64,000 nucleotides of DNA from Streptomyces wedmorensis (GTDB taxonomy: Bacteria > Actinomycetota > Actinomycetes > Streptomycetales > Streptomycetaceae): NCBI RefSeq assembly GCF_000716445.1, contig NZ_JNWK01000022.1, positions 37,913 through 101,912 on the forward strand, read 5' to 3'. Both the position numbers and the translations under genes were made by a program. Below, in pieces: positions 54,033 to 61,270 of the stretch (its first letter is position 1; each line of letters begins with the position of its first letter). A model generated the notes under the pieces. The model was not told the DNA's origin and did not search any database. It worked only from the letters and a program-made list of their open reading frames with translations.

Positions 54033-54961
54033 GCCCTGTCCGCTACGCGCTCGCCGAGCAGGCCCTGGGGCCGCACGAGGAGTACGAGGATGAGGAGGAC
54101 GAAGGCCCACACGTTGGACCAGGCACCGCCGCCGAGCTGCTGCATGCCGGGGATGTCCTCGATGTAGGCGATGGACAGGGACTCGGCGAGGCCGAGGACC
54201 ACGCCGCCGACCATGGCGCCGTAGATGTTGCCGATGCCGCCGAGGACGGCCGCGGTGAAGGCCTTGAGGCCGAGGACGAAGCCCATCTCGAAGCCGATCT
54301 GGCCGCGCTCCAGGCCGTAGGCGACGGCGGCGACGGCGGCGAACGCGGCACCGATGGCGAAGGCCATCACGATGATGCGGTCGGTGTTGATGCCCATCAG
54401 CTTGGCGGTGTCCGGGTCCTGCGCGGTGGCCTGCATGGCGCGGCCGCTGCGGCTCTTGGAGACGAAGACGCCCAGGGCCATCATGCAGAGCGGGGCGAGG
54501 ACCAGGATGAAGAGGTCGGCGCGCTGGATCTGCAGGCTTTCGGTGATCTTGAAGGCCTCGCCGGTGAACTCGGGGAAGCTGCGCTTGTCCTTGGCGTTCG
54601 GGTAGAAGCCCCAGACGAGCTGCTGGAGGGCGATCGACAGGCCGATGGCCGTGATCAGCGGAGCGAGCTTGGGGGCGTTGCGCAGCGGGCGGTACGCGAA
54701 CCGTTCGGCGGCGGTCGCGACGGCCACGGAGGCGATCGCGCCACCGATGATCATGAGCGGTATCGCCACCCAGAGAGGCGTCCCGCCGGGGAGCGCCAGG
54801 TAGGTGGTGAGGGCGCCGAAGCCGCCGATCATGAAGATCTCGCCGTGGGCGAAGTTGATGAGCTGGACGATGCCGTACACCATGGTGTAGCCGATGGCTA
54901 CGAGGCCGTAAAGGGCTCCCATGGACAGGCCGTTGACCAGCTGTTGCGGCAGTTCGTTCAC
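54029..54961 (-). CDS. livH: Branched-chain amino-acid ABC transporter permease LivH
   Basis: This 310-aa permease has QQLVNGLSMGALYGLVAIGYTMVYGI at the start, NFAHGEIFMIGGF, and GLKAFTAAVLGGIGNIYGAMVGG near the end, as in LivH. The GTG at 54961 has GGAGG 7 nt upstream, so the upstream in-frame extension is rejected. A strong hairpin between livK and this gene probably lowers readthrough from the binding-protein gene. Confidence 0.95.
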   Translation of the reverse strand: MNELPQQLVNGLSMGALYGLVAIGYTMVYGIVQLINFAHGEIFMIGGFGALTTYLALPGGTPLWVAIPLMIIGGAIASVAVATAAERFAYRPLRNAPKLAPLITAIGLSIALQQLVWGFYPNAKDKRSFPEFTGEAFKITESLQIQRADLFILVLAPLCMMALGVFVSKSRSGRAMQATAQDPDTAKLMGINTDRIIVMAFAIGAAFAAVAAVAYGLERGQIGFEMGFVLGLKAFTAAVLGGIGNIYGAMVGGVVLGLAESLSIAYIEDIPGMQQLGGGAWSNVWAFVLLILVLLVRPQGLLGERVADRA

Positions 54962-54994
54962 CGCAGGCCTCCGATGAGCTTGTCGGATAAGACT

Positions 54995-55027
54995 CCGCGC
55001 GAGGGCGCTGTTTGCGCCCTCGCGCGG
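54995..55027 (-). terminator. Strong hairpin between livK and livH
   Basis: A perfect 14-bp stem (CCGCGCGAGGGCGC and its complement) has loop TGTTT on the plus strand. There is no T-run. It would act as partial terminator or mRNA stabiliser, allowing more LivK than permease. Confidence 0.7.
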
Positions 55028-55074
55028 CATGGTTCAAGTGGTGCGGGGTTCCCGGAGGGGTACCGGGATGGCGA

Positions 55075-56313
55075 CTACTGGTTGAAGGTGTCGCTCTTGA
55101 CGTCGATCCACTTGCCGCCCTCGACCTTGTAGACCGTGAGCTGCTTGTTCGTGGTGTCGCCGAACTCGTCGAAGGAGACCTTGCCGGTCACGCCGTCGAA
55201 GGAGACCTTGCCCAGGGCCTCGGTGACCTTGGCGCGGGCGTCGGACGGCAGCTTGCCGTTGTTGGCGGCGACGACGGCCTTGACGGCCTGGATGATGGCC
55301 CAGCCGGCGTCGTAGGAGTAGCCGCCGTAGGCCGCGTACGGGTCCTTGTAGCCGCCCGCGTTGTAGTCCGCGATGAACTTCTTGGCGGTGTCGAGCTTCT
55401 CGACCGGGTAGCCGATCGAGGTGGCCAGGTCACCGTCGTTGGCCTCGGCGGAGGCGCTGATGAAGGCCGGGTCGTAGATGCCGTCGCCACCCATGACGGG
55501 GATCTTGGCGCCGGTCTTCTTGATCTGGTCGGAGAGCAGACCGCCCTCGGGGTACTGGCCGCCGAAGTAGACGGAGTCGGCGCCGGAGGCCTTGACCTTG
55601 TCGGCGGTGGAGGAGAAGTCGGTCTCCTTCACGGTGACGTGGTCGGTGTCGACGACCTGGCCGCCGAGACGCTTGAACTCGTCGGAGAAGATCGCGGCGA
55701 GGCCCGCACCGTAGGTCTGCTTGTCGTCGACGACGAAGACCTTCTTCTTGCCGGCGTCCTTGAAGAGGTACTGGGCGGCGAACTTGCCCTGGACCACGTC
55801 GGTGGCGGCGGTGCGGAAGTAGGTCGGGAAGGGGCGCTTGAACTCGCCCTTGCCCCAGTTGTCGCCCTGGCTCAGCGCCGGGTTCGTGTTGGCCGGGGAG
55901 ACCTGGGCCAGGTTGGCGGCGGCGAAGACGCCCTGCATCTGCTGGGAGACGCCGGAGTTCAGCGGGCCGACGACGCCGAGGACGTCCTTGTTGCCGACGA
56001 GCTTGGTGGCGTTGGCCTGACCCGAGGCGGGGACGGCCTGGTCGTCCAGACCCTCGATCTTGAAGGTGACGCCCGGGACTTCCTTGTTCTTGTTGGCGGT
56101 CTTGACCGCCAGGTCCACGGAGTTCTTGATGCCCTGGCCGAGCGCGGAGAGGGAGCCGGTCAGCGGTGCGTCGACGCCGATGACGACGGTCACGCCGCCA
56201 CCGTCGGCGTTGTTGTCGCTGCCGCCCTTGTCGTCACGCGAACCGCATGCGGTGAGAGTGAGCGCTCCCGTGGTGAGCACGCTGGTGAGGATGAGCAAAG
56301 AACGGTGTCGCAC
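55075..56313 (-). CDS. livK: Branched-chain amino-acid binding lipoprotein
   Basis: This 412-aa type 1 periplasmic-binding-family protein starts with a lipoprotein signal (MRHRSLLILTSVLTTGALTL) with lipobox LTAC and acylated Cys23. The mature part has VVIGVDAPLTGSLSALGQGI and typical later segments (AYAAYGGYSYDAGWAI). It captures branched-chain amino acids outside the cell for LivHMGF. The GTG at 56313 has AAAGGATT upstream. Confidence 0.95.
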   Translation of the reverse strand: MRHRSLLILTSVLTTGALTLTACGSRDDKGGSDNNADGGGVTVVIGVDAPLTGSLSALGQGIKNSVDLAVKTANKNKEVPGVTFKIEGLDDQAVPASGQANATKLVGNKDVLGVVGPLNSGVSQQMQGVFAAANLAQVSPANTNPALSQGDNWGKGEFKRPFPTYFRTAATDVVQGKFAAQYLFKDAGKKKVFVVDDKQTYGAGLAAIFSDEFKRLGGQVVDTDHVTVKETDFSSTADKVKASGADSVYFGGQYPEGGLLSDQIKKTGAKIPVMGGDGIYDPAFISASAEANDGDLATSIGYPVEKLDTAKKFIADYNAGGYKDPYAAYGGYSYDAGWAIIQAVKAVVAANNGKLPSDARAKVTEALGKVSFDGVTGKVSFDEFGDTTNKQLTVYKVEGGKWIDVKSDTFNQ

Positions 56314-56782
56314 GAAGAATCCTTTCCCTGGCGCGGCCCCCTCAAGCTGAGGCGGTGCCGTGAAGCTGTGTAGCTAGAGGTGCCGTTTTCGATGCCGGGC
56401 CGTACTGGGTCGAGCAGGCCGTGCAGTGGAAGCGCCCGGCGGCGCGGTGACTGGCCGTGACTCTAGGCGCAGGTGGGGAGGGTCGGGGAGCGCCGAGGTC
56501 AGGATGTGACTGTCTTGTTATGCCGACGGGTGGAGACGGTGTGCAGCGGGTGGGCAAACTCGGACACACCGGTCGGTTGGGCAGTGTTCACATCGTGAGA
56601 ATCCCCAGTTCCGCTAAGGGGCTTGAGTGGATCACGGTCCTGACCGCGACCCTGTGAGGGTCTCCGGATATCGGACAAGGCCTCTGATCTGAGCGGACGA
56701 AGATCCGACACCGCCCGGCGGCGTCTCCCGGCCCGGAACATTGCACGGGTGTTACGCAGTGTGATGACCGGCGCGGCTGGTA
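56314..56782. other. Gene-free region upstream of livK
   Basis: About 470 nt contain no convincing gene on either strand. The area should hold the livK promoter (minus strand). It includes an AT-richer spot at 56508-56523, and CCCC/GGGG around 56605-56622 forms a weak hairpin. No known riboswitch or tRNA was recognised. Confidence 0.4.
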
Positions 56783-57208
56783 TCAGCCACTCGGAGAGGC
56801 CGGGGGAGTCGTCCGTTCCTCCGGTGGGCGCCAGTTCTCCGAACTCCCGGTGGCCCCCTTCGCCGCCTCGCAGCGCCGCCGCGACTCCCGGTCGGCGAAC
56901 ACGACCGCCGCCTCGCGGCCGGCGCGCCGTTCCTCGGCCCGGGCCGCCGTGAGCACGTCGTCGTGGATCTCGTACTGCTCGTTGGAGAGCCCCTTCTGCT
57001 CCCAGTCGAGCCCGGCCCACACACTGCCCCTGAGGGCCTCCTTCACCCAGTACGACACCAGGCTCGTGCAGACGTCCGCGGGTGTACTGGCGCGGGGTGC
57101 GGGCGCAGGCCCCGGCGCCCGGCCGTCGCCCGCGGCGAGCGCCAGGGCGCACCCGGCCAGGACCGCGGCGAGCGCGGCCCCGACCGGGCGAAATCGCCTG
57201 GAGGTCAC
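56783..57208 (-). CDS. Small hypothetical lipoprotein, coupled to a secreted protease
   Basis: This 141-aa product has a basic start, a hydrophobic segment (GAALAAVLAG) and a lipobox LAGC with Cys20, so it is probably membrane-anchored outside. A proline-rich spacer is followed by a helical region (LVSYWVKEALRGSVWAGLDW, EERRAGREAAVVFADRE) and a disordered tail. No known family was recognised. The GTG at 57208 overlaps the stop of the trypsin-like gene by 4 nt, so the two products are probably made together. It could be a partner or inhibitor; that is inference. Confidence 0.75.
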   Translation of the reverse strand: MTSRRFRPVGAALAAVLAGCALALAAGDGRAPGPAPAPRASTPADVCTSLVSYWVKEALRGSVWAGLDWEQKGLSNEQYEIHDDVLTAARAEERRAGREAAVVFADRESRRRCEAAKGATGSSENWRPPEERTTPPASPSG

Positions 57209-58089
57209 GGGAGTCGGACGTACGGCTTCAGGAATTCACGTGCGCCGGAGGTGTCCAGGCGGTACGTGACGTTGGTGGCGTAGCAGGGGGTGTCACCCGT
57301 GATCGTGGTGGCGACCAGGGTCAGCCTGCCGTCCAGCGTCGCGAAGTTGGGGCCGCCCGAATCGCCGTAGCAGGCACCGCCGTTGCCCTGGGGCGCGGTC
57401 ATGGCGAGCCGGATCCAGGCGCCGTTGAGCGCGTCGAACGACACCGGTGCCTTCATGCGGACCCCGCCGCCCGGGTGGGTGTGGCCGCCCGGTCCGCGCT
57501 CCGCCTCCTGGGTGCCGTAACCGGCGACGAGGAACGAGGTGGAGTTCAGCCCCTGCGGACCGAGGGCGGACAGCGAGCCCGCCTTCGGGAGCGCCGCCGG
57601 GGTGAAGGACCAGCGGGCCTTCACGGCCTTCGCCGGGAGTTCGATCACGGAGATGTCATGGGTGTCGGAGGCCGGGCCGGGATAGGCGGGGTGGCTGATC
57701 GCGGTGCCCTCGACGGCCACGCTCCGTGCAACGGCGGCGGGGTCGCCCGGGTGCTCGGCGGCGGCCCGGTCCAGACCGGACTGCACGTCCTGGTCGAGCG
57801 ACACGTAGAACCGCACGTTCTCCGACCAGTCCGTGGTGCAGTGCGCGGCCGTGAGGAAGGTGTCCGCGTCGATCATGGTGCCGGAGCAGACCCAGTCGAC
57901 CCGGTCGGGCGTCGCCGGGTCGGCGTCGGCGTCCCAGGTCGCGACGAGCGCGCCGACCTCGGTGCGCTCCGGGGCGGGCGCCGCGTTGTACGAGTTGATC
58001 GCCGACGACGGGATCGCGGTGGCGAGCACGGCGGCGCAGGCGGCGGCGGTGACGGCGGTCATCGCGGTGGTGGTGCGAACGGCGGTCAC
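57205..58089 (-). CDS. Secreted trypsin-like serine protease
   Basis: This 294-aa protein has an N-terminal signal peptide (VRTTTAMTAVTAAACAAVLATA). It is an S1-fold protease with His83 (LTAAHCTTDW), Asp145 (THDISVIEL) and Ser244 (CYGDSGGP). It lacks a clear zymogen-activation Ile/Val-Val-Gly-Gly site. The GTG at 58089 has GAGGGG upstream and starts at the signal peptide, so the longer frame running through the terminator is rejected. It is coupled to the small lipoprotein gene. Confidence 0.88.
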   Translation of the reverse strand: MTAVRTTTAMTAVTAAACAAVLATAIPSSAINSYNAAPAPERTEVGALVATWDADADPATPDRVDWVCSGTMIDADTFLTAAHCTTDWSENVRFYVSLDQDVQSGLDRAAAEHPGDPAAVARSVAVEGTAISHPAYPGPASDTHDISVIELPAKAVKARWSFTPAALPKAGSLSALGPQGLNSTSFLVAGYGTQEAERGPGGHTHPGGGVRMKAPVSFDALNGAWIRLAMTAPQGNGGACYGDSGGPNFATLDGRLTLVATTITGDTPCYATNVTYRLDTSGAREFLKPYVRLP

Positions 58090-58185
58090 GAAGAACCCCT
58101 CGGTGTGTGAACGGATCGGAAGATCGGTGTTCTCCTGTGGGGGAGGCTCGCCAGTGAAGCGGCTGTGCCCGCGTGCGACAAGAGG

Positions 58186-58225
58186 ACGAAGGGGGCGGAA
58201 CGCGATCGCGTTCCGCCCCCTTCGT
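58186..58225. terminator. Perfect 40-bp palindrome terminator
   Basis: The arms of 20 nt (starting ACGAAGGGGGCGG) are exact complements with no loop spacer. It lies 40 nt after the thioesterase stop on the minus strand and ends in a short T-containing tail on either strand. Confidence 0.8.
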
Positions 58226-58265
58226 GGTGCGTTCCCCGGGCGTCCCGGGGCCCGTCCGCCCAACC

Positions 58266-58769
58266 TCAGGCGCCGTTCGGCCGACCCGAGTGCGGCAGGT
58301 TGCCCGCGTCCTGCGGGTTGATGTCGCGCAGCATGCAGGTCAGGCGCGCGGAGCAGACCCGCTTGCCCTGCTCGTCGGTGATCACGATCTCGTACGTGGC
58401 GGTGGACCGCCCGCGGTGCACCGGGGTCGCCACGCCGGTCACCAGACCGCTGCGCGCGCCACGGTGGTGCGTGCAGTTCAGGTCGACGCCGACCGCGATC
58501 TTCGAGACGCCGCCGTGCAGCATCGAGCCGATGGAGCCCAGCGTCTCGGCGAGGACCGCCGACGCGCCGCCGTGCAGCAGGCCGTACGGCTGGGTGTTCC
58601 CCTCCACGGGCATGGTGCCGACGACCCGCTCGGCCGAGGCCTCCACGATCTGGACGCCCATCCGGTTCCCGAGGTGACCGGCCGAGAAGAGCGCCGGGAG
58701 GTCGACGCCCAGCGCCGCGTACTCGTCCACGACCTCCTGCGGGAACTTCACGTGCTGCTGCTCACCCAT
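58266..58769 (-). CDS. Hotdog-fold thioesterase (PaaI-like)
   Basis: This 167-aa protein has the hotdog pattern of the PaaI/menaquinone-thioesterase group: LFSAGHLGNRMGVQIVEAS at the start, the helix motif PYGLLHGGASAVLAETLGS, and VGVDLNCTHHRGARSGLVTG. The family hydrolyses acyl-CoA esters in the cytoplasm. The ATG at 58769 has GGAGCC upstream, and the longer frame is rejected because family similarity begins here. The precise substrate is unknown. Confidence 0.9.
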   Translation of the reverse strand: MGEQQHVKFPQEVVDEYAALGVDLPALFSAGHLGNRMGVQIVEASAERVVGTMPVEGNTQPYGLLHGGASAVLAETLGSIGSMLHGGVSKIAVGVDLNCTHHRGARSGLVTGVATPVHRGRSTATYEIVITDEQGKRVCSARLTCMLRDINPQDAGNLPHSGRPNGA

Positions 58770-58851
58770 GGTGCGGCTCCGTTCGTCTTCGTACGGCTCT
58801 GATCGCGTGGTCGCGCGTCGCGTGATCGCGCGACTCCGCCTGAGCAAACGC

Positions 58852-61134
58852 TTAGGCGGAAGGCGATTGTTCCAGACGGACGATGACGGACTTGCTCGCG
58901 GGGGTGTTGCTGACGTCGGCCGTCGACTCCAGCGGCACCAGGACGTTCGTCTCCGGGTAGTAGGCCGCCGCGCACCCGCGGGACGTCGGGTAGTGCACCA
59001 CCCGGAAGCCGGGGGCACGCCGCTCGGTGCCGTCCGTCCACTCGCTCACCAGATCCGCGTACGCCCCGTCGGCGAGGCCGAACGCCGCCGCGTCCTCCGG
59101 GTGCACGAGGACGACCCGGCGACCGCCCTTGATGCCCCGGTAGCGGTCGTCGAGACCGTAGATCGTGGTGTTGTACTGGTCGTGCGAGCGGAGCGTCTGG
59201 AGCAGCAGCCGGCCCTCCGGCACCCTCGGGTACTCGACGGGCGCGGCCGTGAAGTTGGCCTTGCCGGTCGCCGTGGGGAAGCGGCGCTCGTCACGCGGGC
59301 CGTGCGGCAGCGCGAAACCGCCGGGGTTCGCCGCGAGCCGGGCGTTGAAGTCCTCGAAGCCGGGCACCACGCGCGCGATGCGGTCACGGATCGTGGCGTA
59401 GTCGGCCTCGAACGCCTCCCAGGGCGTGGCCGACTCCTCGCCCAGGACGGCCCGCGCCATCCGGGCCACGATCGCCGGCTCGGACAGCAGGTGCGGACTC
59501 GCCGGCGACAGGTTGCCCCGCGAGGCGTGCACCAGACTCATCGAGTCCTCGACGGTCACGACCTGCCTGCCGCTCTTCTGCACGTCCTTGTCGGTGCGGC
59601 CGAGCGTGGGCAGGATCAGCGCGCGCCGGCCCGTCACCGCGTGTGAGCGGTTCAGCTTCGTCGACACGTGGACCGTCAGCCGCGCGTTCCGCATGGCCGC
59701 CTCCGTCACCTCCGTGTCGGGCGTCGCCCCCACGAAGTTGCCGCCCATCGCGAAGAACACCTTCGCCTCGCCGTCGCGCAGCGCCTGGATCGACCGGACC
59801 ACGTCGAACCCGTGGTGGCGCGGCGAGACGATCCCGAACTCCTTGTCCAGGGCGTCAAGGAAGGCGGCAGCGGGCCGCTCGAAGATCCCCATCGTCCGGT
59901 CGCCCTGCACGTTCGAATGGCCGCGCACCGGGCACACGCCCGCGCCCGGCCGCCCGATGTTGCCGCGCAGCAGCAGCAGGTTGACCACCTCGCGGATGGT
60001 CGGCACCGAGTGCTTGTGCTGGGTGAGACCCATCGCCCAGCACACGATCGTCCGCTCCGAGGCGAGCACCATCTCCAGGGCCCGCTCGATCTCCGAACGG
60101 TCGAGACCGGTCGCCGCGAGCGTCTCGTCCCAGTCCGCCGCCCGGGCCGCCGCGGCGAACTCCTCGTAACCGTGCGTGTGCTCCCGTACGAACTCCTCGT
60201 CGACCGCCCCGGCCGTCTCCAGGACCAGCCTGTTCAGCAGCCGGAAGAGGGCCTGGTCGCCGCCGATCCGGATCTGGAGGAAGAGGTCCGTGAGCGCCGC
60301 GCCCCTGAGCATGCCCTGCGGGGTCTGCGGGTTCTTGAACCGCTCCAGACCGGCCTCCGGCAGCGGGTTCACCGAGATGATCCGCGCCCCGGCCGCCTTG
60401 GCCTTCTCCAGGGCCGACAGCATCCGCGGGTGGTTCGTGCCCGGGTTCTGCCCGGCCACGATGATCAGGTCGGCCCGGTGCAGGTCCTCGAGGGAGACGC
60501 TGCCCTTGCCGATCCCGATCGTCTCGGTCAGCGCCGAACCCGAGGACTCGTGGCACATGTTGGAGCAGTCCGGCAGGTTGTTCGTGCCGAACTCGCGCGC
60601 GAAGAGCTGGAGCAGGAACGCGGCCTCGTTGCTGGTCCGGCCCGACGTGTAGAAGAGCGCCTCGTCGGGGGAGGCCAGGGCCCGCAGCTCCTCGGCGATG
60701 ACCGCGAAGGCCCGCTCCCAGGTCACCGGCTCGTACCGCTCGCCGCCCTCCGCGAGGAGCATCGGCTCGGTGATGCGGCCCTGCTGACCCAGCCAGTACC
60801 CGCTGCGGGTCGCCAGGTCCGCCACCGGGTGCGCGGCGAAGAACTCCGGGGTCACCCGGCGCAGCGTCGCCTCCTCGGCGACGGCCTTCGCGCCGTTCTC
60901 GCAGAACTCCGCGACGTGCCGCTTGTCCTCCTCCGGCCAGGCGCAGCCCGGACAGTCGAAACCGTCCTTCTGGTTGACCTTGAGCAGGGTCCGCGCGGTG
61001 CGGCCGAGACCCATCTGCTCGCGCGCGATCCGCAGGGTGTGCCCGATGGCGGGCAGGCCGGCTGCGGCGTGCTGCGGCGGCGTGACCTGCGGTGCGTCCT
61101 GGACCGGGTCACCGGCAGGCGGCTTGCTGACCAT
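58852..61134 (-). CDS. FdhF/YdeP-type molybdopterin oxidoreductase
   Basis: This 760-aa protein belongs to the FdhF/YdeP branch of the molybdopterin (MGD) oxidoreductases. Residues 50-75 carry CPGCAWPEE and a later Cys (FCENGAKAVAEE). The central MopB domain includes CHESSGSALTETIGIGKG, LIIVAGQNPGTNHPRML and RPGAGVCPVRGHSNVQGDRTMG. A C-terminal molydopterin-dinucleotide domain follows (LLLQTLRSHDQYNTTIYG). It is probably formate-dehydrogenase-like, but the substrate of most actinobacterial members is unproven. The ATG has GGGAGAG upstream. Confidence 0.92.
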   Translation of the reverse strand: MVSKPPAGDPVQDAPQVTPPQHAAAGLPAIGHTLRIAREQMGLGRTARTLLKVNQKDGFDCPGCAWPEEDKRHVAEFCENGAKAVAEEATLRRVTPEFFAAHPVADLATRSGYWLGQQGRITEPMLLAEGGERYEPVTWERAFAVIAEELRALASPDEALFYTSGRTSNEAAFLLQLFAREFGTNNLPDCSNMCHESSGSALTETIGIGKGSVSLEDLHRADLIIVAGQNPGTNHPRMLSALEKAKAAGARIISVNPLPEAGLERFKNPQTPQGMLRGAALTDLFLQIRIGGDQALFRLLNRLVLETAGAVDEEFVREHTHGYEEFAAAARAADWDETLAATGLDRSEIERALEMVLASERTIVCWAMGLTQHKHSVPTIREVVNLLLLRGNIGRPGAGVCPVRGHSNVQGDRTMGIFERPAAAFLDALDKEFGIVSPRHHGFDVVRSIQALRDGEAKVFFAMGGNFVGATPDTEVTEAAMRNARLTVHVSTKLNRSHAVTGRRALILPTLGRTDKDVQKSGRQVVTVEDSMSLVHASRGNLSPASPHLLSEPAIVARMARAVLGEESATPWEAFEADYATIRDRIARVVPGFEDFNARLAANPGGFALPHGPRDERRFPTATGKANFTAAPVEYPRVPEGRLLLQTLRSHDQYNTTIYGLDDRYRGIKGGRRVVLVHPEDAAAFGLADGAYADLVSEWTDGTERRAPGFRVVHYPTSRGCAAAYYPETNVLVPLESTADVSNTPASKSVIVRLEQSPSA

Positions 61135-61270
61135 CGCGCTCTCCCTTGAGCGGTAGACCTGTGGAGTACGTCTCCGATCCTGTCACGCCCCACCGACGGC
61201 GTGGTCGGCCGGGCGGCGCGGAGGAGCCGGGGCGACCGGGAATGTCAGTGGGCCGTGGGAGGATCGTTCC

